Positions 1 to 7,928 of a stretch of 64,000 nucleotides of DNA are shown here, in pieces. Source of the DNA: Halorubrum trapanicum. GTDB lineage: Archaea > Halobacteriota > Halobacteria > Halobacteriales > Haloferacaceae. The stretch's first letter is position 1. Every line of letters begins with the position of its first letter. The notes beneath the pieces are model-generated. The model saw only the letters and a program-made list of their open reading frames with translations, made no database searches and was not told where the DNA came from. A program made the position numbers and the translations under genes. Where the stretch lies: positions 1 to 64,000 of the forward strand of contig NZ_JAGGKE010000010.1 of the NCBI RefSeq assembly GCF_017873555.1, given 5' to 3'.

Positions 1-34
1 CGTCGGCGCCGCCGTAATTTAAAAAGCGCGCCTG

Positions 35-428
35 CTGCGGTGGCGCGTGCCTCCGAGCGCCCACCGGGCGCGAGGAGCACGCGCGAGGGAGTCGCGGGCG
101 CCCGCGGCGCCAGCGACGAGGCTGGGGAGGCGTGAGGCGCGGTTGCTGTGCGGTGCGGGGTGGGACTCAAAGGGGCAGTCGCGAGGGCGAAGGCGCGCGA
201 CGGAAGTAGCGTGGCGCTACGCGCCACGGAAAGCCGGCGGCGAAGCCGCCGGCGACACCGCAGTGAGTGAGCGAAGCGAACGAACGAGGAGCGTGGTTCG
301 AGACGCCGGAGGCGTCTCGTCATCACGAAAGGCGCGTAGCGCCTTTCGAACGACAGCGAGCGCACCGAGCCCTCGCGACTGGGGCTTTGGCGGTGTTCTC
401 CGTCGATCCGGATTCGACTATTTATAAG
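35..428 (+). repeat. Dispersed structured repeat, copy 1
   Basis: This is one of four related non-coding elements in the window (others near 19271, 35831 and 50299). It begins CTGCGGTGGCGCGTGC and holds the shared blocks CGACGAGGCTGGGGAGGCG, GTGGGACTCAAAGGGGCA and CTGGGGCTTTGGCGG. The arms AGTCGCGAGGGC (177-188) and GCCCTCGCGACT (369-380) pair perfectly, enclosing a long insert. That insert carries several separate perfect hairpins, for example GTGGCGCTACGCGCCAC, a GCCGGCGGC/GCCGCCGGC pair and GAGACGCCGGAGGCGTCTC. It ends near TATTTATAAG. No open reading frame is conserved between copies. It lies upstream of the gene at 572; whether it is transcribed cannot be told. Confidence 0.8.
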
Positions 429-431
429 TAA

Positions 432-455
432 GCGACTGGGGCTTTGGCGGTGTTC
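432..455 (+). repeat. Partial duplicate of the repeat 3' end
   Basis: The terminal segment of the structured repeat, GCGACTGGGGCTTTGGCGG followed by TGTTC, found at 377-396 and onward in copy 1, recurs here about 55 bases later. Both occurrences are followed by an A/T-rich TTTATAA-like box (421-427 and 474-483). This suggests a local tandem duplication or a nested truncated copy. The rest of 456-571 shows no gene. Confidence 0.6.
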
Positions 456-571
456 GTCGCAGCGTCGTCGTTCGTTTATAAATAGCCGCCAGCGTTGTCA
501 CTCGGTCGATCCGATTCACCTGCGTCAACGACCGACTGTTTTTATCCTGCTCGCGTGACGTATCGCCGCGC

Positions 572-886
572 ATGGCCCTCCCTTCCACCTTCCTGTCCGT
601 CGTCCCGGCCGCCCTGCTCCTCCTGCTCGCGTGGGCGATCCGCGTCCGCGGGAAGGTCGGCCTGATCGCCGGCTACGACGGTGGTCTCCCGTCCGAGCGC
701 GAGGCCGAACTCGCCCGCGACGCGGCCCGGGTCCTCGTCGTCGCGGCGGCCGCGACCGGACTGCTCGTCGTCGACGCGTGGACCGGTGCGGTCCCGCGGC
801 CCGACGTGTTGGTGACGCTCGCGATCGTCGCCGCCGTCGCGTGGTTCCTCTGGAAGTGGAACGTCAGCGAGCCGGACCACGACTGA
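572..886 (+). CDS. Small membrane protein, DUF3784-like
   Basis: The 104-residue protein has an N-terminal hydrophobic helix (about residues 8-24), a short polar segment with a KVGLIAGYD motif at about 28-36, and two further hydrophobic helices (about 50-67 and 78-94) before an acidic tail. The LIAGY motif after the first helix resembles DUF3784 membrane proteins, but the family call is tentative and no function is known. The gene is followed after 53 bases by the SAMP2 gene in the same direction. The start ATG is preceded by a short AT-poor leader. Confidence 0.7.
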   Translation: MALPSTFLSVVPAALLLLLAWAIRVRGKVGLIAGYDGGLPSEREAELARDAARVLVVAAAATGLLVVDAWTGAVPRPDVLVTLAIVAAVAWFLWKWNVSEPDHD

Positions 887-939
887 GTCGAGCGCGCCGA
901 AACCGTGCGATTGACGCCCACCCGCCCGCTACGGCGCCC

Positions 940-1158
940 ATGGACGTGACCGTCGAGGTCGTCGGCGAGGGGACCGAGGAGTACAGCCTCGCCGCCGACG
1001 CGACGTACGACGACGTGATCCGCGCCGCGGGCTACCACCCGCAGGAGGCGTCGGCGCTGGTCGACGGCTCGCCGGTCCCGGGCGACCGCGTCGTCGACGC
1101 CGAGCGGGTCCGGGTCCTCCGACTGATAAAGGGCGGCGCGACGGACGGCGACGCGTGA
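940..1158 (+). CDS. samp2: Ubiquitin-like small archaeal modifier protein SAMP2
   Basis: This 72-residue beta-grasp protein resembles haloarchaeal SAMP2. It starts MDVTVEVVGEG and has the family ending RVLRLIKGG near residues 58-66. SAMP2 is adenylated by the E1-like enzyme UbaA, then acts as a sulfur carrier for tRNA thiolation or is conjugated to lysines of target proteins. UbaA is encoded at 33352 in this window. In described SAMP2 the diglycine is the C terminus; here six residues (ATDGDA) follow it, so the diglycine is masked and processing may be needed. The stop codon overlaps the GTG start of the acetyltransferase gene downstream, so the two are probably co-transcribed. The ATG at 940 gives the usual SAMP N terminus. 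Confidence 0.88.
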   Translation: MDVTVEVVGEGTEEYSLAADATYDDVIRAAGYHPQEASALVDGSPVPGDRVVDAERVRVLRLIKGGATDGDA

Positions 1159-1604
1159 CCGAAGAACACGACCGCCCGGTCCCGCCCGAGGACGTGACCG
1201 TCGAGCAGGCTCTCCCCGACGACCGCCTCGATATCTTGCGAATCCTCGACGCCGCGATGCTGGAGACGGACGCGGCGACCGTCGACGACCGGATGGCCGC
1301 CGGCGACGCGCTCGTCGCGCGCTCGACCCGGACCGGCGGGGTCGTCGGCGCGCTCGTCGCCGTGCGGCCTGACTCCGGGCGGCTCCACGTCGACGCCGTC
1401 GCGGTCCGGCGCGCGCGACGCGGTCGGGGGATCGGCTCCGCGCTCGTCGCGGCCGCGGTTGACCGGGCCGAGTCGGACCCCGCGGTCGGGGTCGTTTCCG
1501 CGGCGTTCGACGCCGACCTGATCGGATTCTACGCGGCGCTGGGGTTCGCGCTCGACGCCGCGAGCGCGGGCGAGGCGCGACGCGTCGGCCGCCGTCCGGC
1601 GTAA
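1155..1604 (+). CDS. GNAT family N-acetyltransferase
   Basis: The 149-residue protein has the GNAT fold, with the acetyl-CoA pyrophosphate-binding motif RRARRGRGIGSAL at about residues 85-97. A C-terminal FYAALGF segment is typical of the last GNAT helix and strand. The substrate cannot be predicted. The GTG start overlaps the SAMP2 stop (GTGA), which suggests translational coupling, and GTG is the only start that gives a complete domain. Because SAMP2 chemistry depends on lysines and alpha-amines, a functional link is conceivable but unproven. Confidence 0.85.
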   Translation: MTEEHDRPVPPEDVTVEQALPDDRLDILRILDAAMLETDAATVDDRMAAGDALVARSTRTGGVVGALVAVRPDSGRLHVDAVAVRRARRGRGIGSALVAAAVDRAESDPAVGVVSAAFDADLIGFYAALGFALDAASAGEARRVGRRPA

Positions 1605-1605
1605 T

Positions 1606-2094
1606 TCAGTCTCCCAGTTCCCCGAGCTTACGCTGTACCTGCGCGTAGACTTTCGGATGGAGATTCATCCCCTCGTCCACGAGGTCGTACAGGAGGTCGG
1701 TCGCCTCGTCCGCGGTCAGATCGCCTTCCTTCGCACACCTGAGCAGCAGCGTGGTCACCCACCAGCACTCGACGCCGTGAGTTCGGGCGACCTCGATCAG
1801 TCCCTTATCGTTGGCGAGAAGGATCTCTTCGTCGTCCGCCGCCAGCAGAATAACCGACGCGTCGGCCGCCGCTATCCCCTCCATCGACGCCACGTCGTCG
1901 GCCGCCGCCGGGGGTTCGTGAACGGCGACGCTCCCGAGGAACTCGTCGAGCGCCGCGGTGCCCCGCTTCCCCTCGGCGAGCACTTCTCCCCGGACCAGTT
2001 CCGTCGTTCGAACCTCGTCGAAGGCGGTCGATACGAGGTCGAGTCGGCCGACCCACGCGAGCGGAATCAGGGCCGAGGAGTCGACGACGACCAT
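1606..2094 (-). CDS. PIN-domain ribonuclease toxin (VapC-like)
   Basis: This 162-residue protein is a PIN-domain nuclease. The four expected acidic metal ligands are visible: D5 in VVVDSSAL, E37 in VRGEVLA, D78 in AAADAS and D96 in ANDKGL. This arrangement matches the DUF3368-like PIN proteins often found with UPF0175 antitoxins. It would cleave RNA when free of its partner. The ATG overlaps the stop of the upstream antitoxin gene (ATGA), the classic layout of a toxin-antitoxin operon. Toxicity is inferred from family and layout only. Confidence 0.85.
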   Translation of the reverse strand: MVVVDSSALIPLAWVGRLDLVSTAFDEVRTTELVRGEVLAEGKRGTAALDEFLGSVAVHEPPAAADDVASMEGIAAADASVILLAADDEEILLANDKGLIEVARTHGVECWWVTTLLLRCAKEGDLTADEATDLLYDLVDEGMNLHPKVYAQVQRKLGELGD

Positions 2095-2387
2095 CAGATA
2101 CGGTCGAGGTCGCGTTCGAGGTCCTCGGTCGTGTACCCCGCGTCGATCCCCTCCTCCGACGCCAGCGTCAGCATCTCCACGTACGAGACGTCCGCGAGCT
2201 CCGCCGCCTTCCGGAGCGTGATTTTGTGCTCGCGGAGCCGGTCGAGCGCCCGCTCTTTCCGCCAGTCGCCGAGCCCCTGTCGAATGAGGCGACGCAGCAC
2301 CTCCGACCGGTCTGCGCTCAGCTCCGCTTCGAGCTCTGCGAGCACCTCCTCGTCGTCTTCGGGGATGCGCGTGGTGACCGTCTTCAT
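2094..2387 (-). CDS. UPF0175 family antitoxin
   Basis: The 97-residue protein opens MKTVTTRIPEDDEE, a ribbon-helix-helix-like DNA-binding strand, followed by helices with SADRSEVLRRLIRQGL. Its second half, ITLRKAAELADVSYVEML and a GID...DLERDL tail, is characteristic of UPF0175 antitoxins. It would neutralise the PIN protein at 1606 and repress the operon. The start at 2387 was chosen because an extended reading frame upstream lacks homology and because repeats abut this codon. Confidence 0.85.
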   Translation of the reverse strand: MKTVTTRIPEDDEEVLAELEAELSADRSEVLRRLIRQGLGDWRKERALDRLREHKITLRKAAELADVSYVEMLTLASEEGIDAGYTTEDLERDLDRI

Positions 2388-2428
2388 CGTTACGACGACG
2401 TACGTTACGATACGTTGTGAATGTAACG
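2388..2428 (-). promoter_or_regulatory. Probable operator/promoter of the toxin-antitoxin operon
   Basis: Directly upstream of the antitoxin start, CGTTACGA occurs at 2388-2395 and again at 2403-2410, and an inverted GTAACG lies at 2423-2428. The spaced direct and inverted copies of a CGTTAC half-site are what an autoregulating ribbon-helix-helix antitoxin would bind. The region is also relatively A/T-rich for this genome. This is inference from spacing and position. Confidence 0.5.
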
Positions 2429-2585
2429 CCAGAGTTCTCTCGGGAAGCGGAAGAAACGGGCTTCCGAATCGGGCTTCACGCTCATCCGATGTCCCTTTCC
2501 GCTTCGGCGGCGTCTCTCCGGGTATGAACGCAGATTCGCCCGCAATCCCCACGCGGAATATCTCAACGCATCCGGTGAGGTAGTC

Positions 2586-3377
2586 ATGTCGGGAAAAGAC
2601 GACTACTACAACCGGTCCAAACAGCAGGGGTACCGCGCTCGGTCCGCCTACAAGCTGAAACAGCTCGACGAGGAGACCGACCTCCTCGACCCCGGCGACA
2701 CCGTGGTCGACCTCGGCGCCGCGCCCGGCGGGTGGCTTCAGGTCGCCGCCGAGGCGGTCGGCGAGGGCGGCACCGTCGTCGGCGTCGACCTCCAGCGCAT
2801 CGAGGAGTTCGGCGACCACGATATCGAGACGCTCCGCGGCGACATGACCGAGGAGCGCACCCGCCACTACCTTCGGGAGGCGGTCGGCGAGGGCGGCGCG
2901 GACGTCGTCGCGAGCGACATGGCGCCGAACATGACCGGCGAGTACAACCTCGATCACGCCCGGTCGGTCCACCTCGCGCGGCAGGCGTTCGACACCGCCG
3001 AGGAGCTGCTCGCGTCCGGCGGCGACTTCGTCGTGAAGGTGTTCCAGGGCGAGGACCTCGATCCCTTCCGCGACGACGTGGCGGCGTCGTTCCAGTACGT
3101 CCGGACCGTCTCGCCGCCCGCCTCGCGCGACGCCTCCTCGGAGGTGTACCTCGTCGCGAAGGGGTACACCGAGTCGCCGGTCGCCGAGGGCGACCGCGTC
3201 GAGGTGACGATCGAAGAGGAGGGCGACGAGGGCGACGGCATCGCCTACGTCGACGGCTACACCCTCTTCGTCGACGGCGACGTGGGCGAGACGCTCACCG
3301 TCGAAGTCACCGACGTCAAGCCGCGGTTCGGCTTCGCGGAGCGGGTCGACGGCGGTGGGTCGGATTCGCCGGCCTGA
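2586..3377 (+). CDS. rlmE: 23S rRNA uridine-2'-O-methyltransferase RlmE with TRAM domain
   Basis: The 263-residue protein is an FtsJ/RrmJ-type methyltransferase. It would 2'-O-methylate a uridine in the 23S rRNA A-loop using S-adenosylmethionine. The SAM motif VVDLGAAPGGWLQVA is at about residues 40-54. The catalytic K-D-K-E set is visible: K23 in SAYKL, D in VASDMAP (about 117), K in VVKVFQG (about 157) and E in SEVYLVAKG (about 192). Residues from about 200 form a C-terminal TRAM RNA-binding domain, which bacterial RlmE lacks but haloarchaeal homologues have. The start follows an A/T-poor spacer after the divergent toxin-antitoxin operon. Confidence 0.93.
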   Translation: MSGKDDYYNRSKQQGYRARSAYKLKQLDEETDLLDPGDTVVDLGAAPGGWLQVAAEAVGEGGTVVGVDLQRIEEFGDHDIETLRGDMTEERTRHYLREAVGEGGADVVASDMAPNMTGEYNLDHARSVHLARQAFDTAEELLASGGDFVVKVFQGEDLDPFRDDVAASFQYVRTVSPPASRDASSEVYLVAKGYTESPVAEGDRVEVTIEEEGDEGDGIAYVDGYTLFVDGDVGETLTVEVTDVKPRFGFAERVDGGGSDSPA

Positions 3378-3503
3378 GTCGGGCGTCCGATCGATCCCTC
3401 TCTCCGTCCGTTCCTCGGCCGCATCCGAACGCCTTCGCGGCCGCTATCAGCCGGGATAATTCGACTCTGGATCTTATGTACCCCCGTGGGTGAGTTGCGA
3501 CAA

Positions 3504-6032
3504 ATGGACGGCGATGATGCGAGCAACCGGTCCGATCGGGATCCCGTCGACGGGGACCGTTCGGCGGCATCGACCGACGCGGATGCGACCACCGACGGGG
3601 ACGCGACCACCGACGGCGGCGTCGCGTCCGACGAGACGACGGCGGCCTCCCGCGCCAGCGCGGGCGACGACGTTCCCGTCTCGGCGTTCCGCGAGGTCGC
3701 GGAACGGCTGGCCGACGGCGACCTCGGGGCGCGGTTCCCGGCCGAGGAGACCGACGGCGAGGCGGCGGCGCTCGCGGCGACGCTCAACGAGTTCGTCGAC
3801 GGGGTCGCGGAGACGGTGTCCGCGGTCGACGGCTTCGGCGACGAGGTCGCGGGCGCGACCGAACACGTCCGGTCGAACGTCGACCGCGCGAAGGCGCAGA
3901 GCGACGAGGTGTACGCCGCGGTCGACGACATCGAGGCGGCCGCGACCCGCCAGCGCGACGACATCGCGGCCGCGACGAGCGAGCTTCAGACCGTCTCGGC
4001 GGCCACCGAGGAGGTCGCCGCCTCCGCGGATCAGGTGGCCGATACCGCGGCCGGCGTCGCCGAGCGGACCGACGAGGGGACCGACGCCGCGACGGCCGCT
4101 ATCGAAGAGCTCCGCATCGTCGACGAGCGGACGGCGGAGGCGCTCGACCGCGTCGAGGCGCTCGAATCGGAGGTCGCGGCGATCGAGGACGTCACCGACC
4201 TGATCCAGGACATCGCCGACGAGACGAACATCCTCGCGCTCAACGCCTCGATCGAGGCTGCCCGCGCGGGCGAGGCCGGCGCCGGCTTCGAGGTGGTCGC
4301 CGAGGAGGTCAAGAGCCTCGCGGAGGAGGCCCGGGACGCGACCAGCGAGATCGAGTCGTCGATCCGGTCGGTCCGCGCGGAGACGGACGCGACCGTCGAC
4401 GAGATGGCCGAGATGCGCGAGCGCGCCGACGAGGGGATAACCACCGCCGAGGAGGCGCTGGAGGCGTTCACCGACCTCGCCGCCGACGTCGAGGAGACGA
4501 CCAGCGGCGTCGCGGAGATCCGCGACGCCACCGACGACCAGGCGACCTCGATCGAGGCGGTGGTCGACGCGGTCGAGTCGATCGGCGACCTCGCCGAGGA
4601 GACGGCCGCGGACGCGGGCGACGCCACCGCGGTCGCGCACGCGCAGAAGACGTCGCTGACCGAGGTGGCCGCCGGCGCGTCGACGCTCGCCGACCGGACC
4701 GGGACCCTCGACGACGCGCTCGACGCGTACGACGCCGACGGCACCGACGACGACGACGCCGTCGTCCTCGACTTCTGGCACGCGCTCGGCGGGCGCAAGG
4801 CGCGGCTCCTCGACGAGTTCGCGGCCGAGTTCGCCGCCGAGACGGACGGGATCGCCGTCCGCCCCGCGTCGAAGGGGAGCTACCGCGGCGTGTTCGAGGC
4901 GACGCTCGCGGCGGCGGACCGGGGCGACCCGCCGGCGATCTCCCACCTCTACGAGATCGGGACCCAGCGCGCGCTCGACAGCGGGGCGTTCACGCCCGTC
5001 GAGCGCCTCCTCGACGCGGACGCGGGCGGCGTCGCCGACACCGTCGCCGCGAGCGGCCCGGGTTCGGACTTCTCCCCGGACGACCTGCTCGCGCCCGTCG
5101 CCAACTACTACCGGACCGACGGGGTCCTCCACTCGATGCCGTTCAACGCGTCGACCCCCGTGCTGTACTACGACCGCGCGGCGTTCGAGCGCGCCGGGCT
5201 GGACCCCGACGACCCGCCCGAGACGTTCGACGAGGTCCGTCGGTGCGCCGAGCGGCTCGTCGAGAGCGGCGCGACCGAGACCGGGATCACGTTCGCGACG
5301 TACTCGTGGTTCGTCGAGCAGTGGTTCGCCGAGGCCGGCGAGCCGCTCGTCGACGCCGACAACGGGCGGGGCGGCACCCCGACCGAGAGCCGGTTCGACG
5401 GGCCGGTCGGCGAGCGGGTCTACCGCTGGATCGCCGACATGGCGGCCGACGACCTCTACCACGACCCCGGGATCGAGGCCCGCGGGCAGGCCCGCGAGGC
5501 GTTCCACGAGGGCCGCGCCGGGATGCTCATCGGCTCTACCTCCGCGATGGTCGACGTCCGGGAGGGCGCCTCGTTCCCGGTCGGGGTCGGCTACTTCCCG
5601 GTCGCCGACGAGCGGCACGGCGTCGTCGTCGGCGGCGGGTCGCTGTGGGTCGCGGACGGGGCGTCGACCGCCGAGCAGCGCGCCGCCGCGGCGTTCCTCG
5701 GTTGGCTCGCGGCGCCGGAGCAGCAGGCGCGCTGGCACCGCGAGACCGGCTACTTCCCGGTCCACGAGGGCGCGGTCGACCGCCTCGACCGGAACGGCTG
5801 GTTCGACGAGAACCCCGGCTACCGCACCGCCGTGAACCAGCTGCTCGACGCCGAGGACACCGTCGCCACGACCGGCGCCCGGATCGGCCCGTTCGACACG
5901 GTCCGGACGCTCGTCGCCGAGGCGTCCGTCGACGCCCGCGAACACGGGGTCGACGCCGCGGTCGAACGGCTCGCCGACAGCACCGCCCTCCAGCTCGAAC
6001 GGTACGCGGAAGAGCGCGCCGACCACTCGTAG
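3504..6032 (+). CDS. Soluble methyl-accepting transducer fused to a UgpB-like solute-binding domain
   Basis: The 842-residue protein has an acidic N terminus and a HAMP-like segment ending [11 protein letters not shown] (about 50-90). A long coiled-coil MCP signalling domain follows, whose hairpin tip [19 protein letters not shown] lies at about 238-256. From about residue 420 there is a type 1 extracellular solute-binding protein fold, starting [11 protein letters not shown] and carrying GYFPV and [15 protein letters not shown] segments like sn-glycerol-3-phosphate binding proteins. No signal peptide, lipobox or membrane segment is visible, so the whole protein should be cytoplasmic. It would signal to CheA/CheW in response to an intracellular ligand. 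The ATG at 3504 is preferred over a GTG at 3486. The fusion order, transducer first and binding domain last, is unusual. Confidence 0.85.
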   Translation: MDGDDASNRSDRDPVDGDRSAASTDADATTDGDATTDGGVASDETTAASRASAGDDVPVSAFREVAERLADGDLGARFPAEETDGEAAALAATLNEFVDGVAETVSAVDGFGDEVAGATEHVRSNVDRAKAQSDEVYAAVDDIEAAATRQRDDIAAATSELQTVSAATEEVAASADQVADTAAGVAERTDEGTDAATAAIEELRIVDERTAEALDRVEALESEVAAIEDVTDLIQDIADETNILALNASIEAARAGEAGAGFEVVAEEVKSLAEEARDATSEIESSIRSVRAETDATVDEMAEMRERADEGITTAEEALEAFTDLAADVEETTSGVAEIRDATDDQATSIEAVVDAVESIGDLAEETAADAGDATAVAHAQKTSLTEVAAGASTLADRTGTLDDALDAYDADGTDDDDAVVLDFWHALGGRKARLLDEFAAEFAAETDGIAVRPASKGSYRGVFEATLAAADRGDPPAISHLYEIGTQRALDSGAFTPVERLLDADAGGVADTVAASGPGSDFSPDDLLAPVANYYRTDGVLHSMPFNASTPVLYYDRAAFERAGLDPDDPPETFDEVRRCAERLVESGATETGITFATYSWFVEQWFAEAGEPLVDADNGRGGTPTESRFDGPVGERVYRWIADMAADDLYHDPGIEARGQAREAFHEGRAGMLIGSTSAMVDVREGASFPVGVGYFPVADERHGVVVGGGSLWVADGASTAEQRAAAAFLGWLAAPEQQARWHRETGYFPVHEGAVDRLDRNGWFDENPGYRTAVNQLLDAEDTVATTGARIGPFDTVRTLVAEASVDAREHGVDAAVERLADSTALQLERYAEERADHS

Positions 6033-6093
6033 GCGTCGCCTCCGATACCAGCGTCGGCCGGGACTCCGGGCGTCGCAGCGAAATTCCGGCGAT

Positions 6094-6588
6094 TCAGCGC
6101 TCCCGACGGACCCACTCGCGCAGCGTGAACCGGTCGTACTCCGTCTCCGCCGCGATCTCCCACTCGCTTTCGTCCCACTCGGGGTAGCGCGTGTCGCCCT
6201 CGTAGGCGCCGTCGACGTGGCTGAGGACCATCCCGTCGAGGTGCGGCTGGAACAGCTCGTAGATCCCGCCGCCGCCGAGGACGTAGACCGTGTCGACGCC
6301 GACCTCGTCGGCGGTCTCGCGGGCCAGTTCGATCGCTTCCTCGTCGCCGTTCGCGACCGTCGCGGTCGGCACGTCGACGCCGTCGACGCTCCGGCTCACG
6401 ACGATCTGGCGGCTCCCCGGGAGCTCGTCGCGCATCGAGTCGAACGTGCGGCGGCCCAAGATTACCGGCGACCCCGCGACGCGCTCCCGGTACTGCCTGA
6501 CGTCCGCCTCGATGTGCGGCCACGGCACCGCTCCGTCTCTCCCGATCACCCGATCTTCCGCCACGGCGGCGACGCTGACGAGTTTCAC
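6094..6588 (-). CDS. folA: Dihydrofolate reductase
   Basis: The 164-residue protein has the full DHFR layout. It shows the N-terminal strand [20 protein letters not shown] with the substrate loop W, the NADPH-binding [11 protein letters not shown] (about residues 42-52), IVVSRS, and [11 protein letters not shown] near 110-120. It reduces dihydrofolate to tetrahydrofolate with NADPH, feeding thymidylate and one-carbon metabolism. It is convergent with the transducer gene and stands 86 bases downstream of the next minus-strand gene. The N terminus is that of haloarchaeal HdrA/HdrB proteins. Confidence 0.93.
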   Translation of the reverse strand: MKLVSVAAVAEDRVIGRDGAVPWPHIEADVRQYRERVAGSPVILGRRTFDSMRDELPGSRQIVVSRSVDGVDVPTATVANGDEEAIELARETADEVGVDTVYVLGGGGIYELFQPHLDGMVLSHVDGAYEGDTRYPEWDESEWEIAAETEYDRFTLREWVRRER

Positions 6589-6674
6589 GGTCGGAGTAGG
6601 GCGGCGCCGGTGAAAAGTCCGCGCGTCGGGCGCCGAACGGAGTCGTCGAGACCGAGCAGACTCGGCGCCCGGCG

Positions 6675-7733
6675 TCAGCCGTCCAGCCCGAGCAGGTCGA
6701 ACGGGTAGCCGTTGTCAAGTTCGTCGGCGCGCTCGTAGACGACCCGCGCGGCCGCCACGTCCTGGATCGCGAGGCCGGTCGAGTCGAAGACGCTGACGCC
6801 GCTCACGCCGTCGGCGTCGGCCGGGGTCCCGGGGGTTCCGGGACGGCCCGCGCGGCGGCCGACGACGATCTCGCCGATCTCGCCGTAGATGTCGTCGTCG
6901 GTGAGCGTCCCCGCGGCGTAGGGGACGTTGATCTCGCCGGAGTGGGTGCACTGCTCGCGGTCGTCGATCACGACCGTGGCGTCGAGCAGGAGGTCGTCCG
7001 CCAGCTCGTGTTTGCCCGCCGCGTCCGCGCCCATCGCGTTAATATGGGTGCGCTCGCCCACGTCGTCGGGACCGACGATCGGGGTCTCGACGGGGGTCAC
7101 CGTCGAGAGCACGTCGCAGTGGCCGGCCTCCGAAATCGAGCCGGCGCGCACGTCGAACCGGTCCCCGAAGGCGTCGACGAAGTCGGCGACGCGCTCCTCG
7201 TCGAGGTCGCTCACGACGACCTCCTCGATGTCGCGCACCGCGGCGATCGCCTCCAGCTGCGTGTACGACTGGACGCCCGCGCCGACGATCCCGAGCGAAC
7301 TCGCGTCGGGGACCGCGAGGTGGTCGGTCGCGACCGCGGCGGCGGCGCCCGTTCGCTTCATCGTCAGCGTCGTCCCGTCGAGGACCGCCAGCGGGAACGC
7401 CGTCTCCGGGTCCGAGTAGATCATCGTCCCCATCACGGTCGGCAGGTCGTGGTCGTCGGGGTTGTCGGTGTGGACGTTCACCCACTTGATCCCGGCGGCG
7501 TCCCACCCCTCGCCGGTCGCGGTCTCCTCGGCGACGTCCTCCTCGCGCACGTCGAGGTAGGCGGGCATCGACCGGAAGTCGCCGTTGTACTCGGGGAGGT
7601 CGATGTACGACTTCGCCGGCATCTTCGCGTCGCCGCGCTCGTAGGCCGTGAACGCGCCGCGGACCGCGTCGATCACGCGGTCCATCTCGGCGTTCTCGTC
7701 GACGTCGTCCGCGTTGAGGAGCAGCGTCTGCAT
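6675..7733 (-). CDS. Ornithine cyclodeaminase / mu-crystallin family dehydrogenase
   Basis: The 352-residue protein belongs to the ornithine cyclodeaminase/alanine dehydrogenase family. It has an N-terminal substrate domain with [10 protein letters not shown] and a Rossmann domain with [20 protein letters not shown]. The later [18 protein letters not shown] and TVVIDD stretches are also typical of the family. Members deaminate ornithine to proline or reduce imino acids with NAD(P)H; archaeal members include alanine dehydrogenases, so the substrate is not settled. I chose the ATG at 7733, which gives [11 protein letters not shown], over a start eight codons upstream because it matches the usual N terminus. 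Confidence 0.85.
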   Translation of the reverse strand: MQTLLLNADDVDENAEMDRVIDAVRGAFTAYERGDAKMPAKSYIDLPEYNGDFRSMPAYLDVREEDVAEETATGEGWDAAGIKWVNVHTDNPDDHDLPTVMGTMIYSDPETAFPLAVLDGTTLTMKRTGAAAAVATDHLAVPDASSLGIVGAGVQSYTQLEAIAAVRDIEEVVVSDLDEERVADFVDAFGDRFDVRAGSISEAGHCDVLSTVTPVETPIVGPDDVGERTHINAMGADAAGKHELADDLLLDATVVIDDREQCTHSGEINVPYAAGTLTDDDIYGEIGEIVVGRRAGRPGTPGTPADADGVSGVSVFDSTGLAIQDVAAARVVYERADELDNGYPFDLLGLDG

Positions 7734-7928
7734 GTCGCAAAATTCGCCGGCCGTCACTTAGTCCCTTCCGAACGCGCGTCGCGCTCGGCGATCAACCACC
7801 GCCGAAGGTCGAACCACCGCGCCCGGCGATCGACCACCGCCGAAGGTCGCCGAGCGTCACCCCGCCGGGAGGAGGTCCATCGGATCGGCCTGCGTCCCGA
7901 CGCCTCACGACCGGCCGTCGCGGCCGCC

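Noticed and set aside
47-427. 126-codon frame covering repeat copy 1
   Set aside because: The frame is not kept in the other three copies, and the composition is that of the structured repeat, so it is not a gene.
2094-2972. 292-codon version of the antitoxin gene with a long N-terminal extension
   Set aside because: The extension overlaps the rlmE gene and its promoter and lacks domain similarity; the start at 2387 gives a normal UPF0175 protein.
3474-6026. Long open frame (850 codons) on the minus strand opposite the transducer gene
   Set aside because: It mirrors the codon pattern of the plus-strand gene, is Arg/Val/Gly-rich without domains, and the opposite strand encodes a clear MCP-SBP protein. 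Such antisense frames are common in GC-rich haloarchaea.
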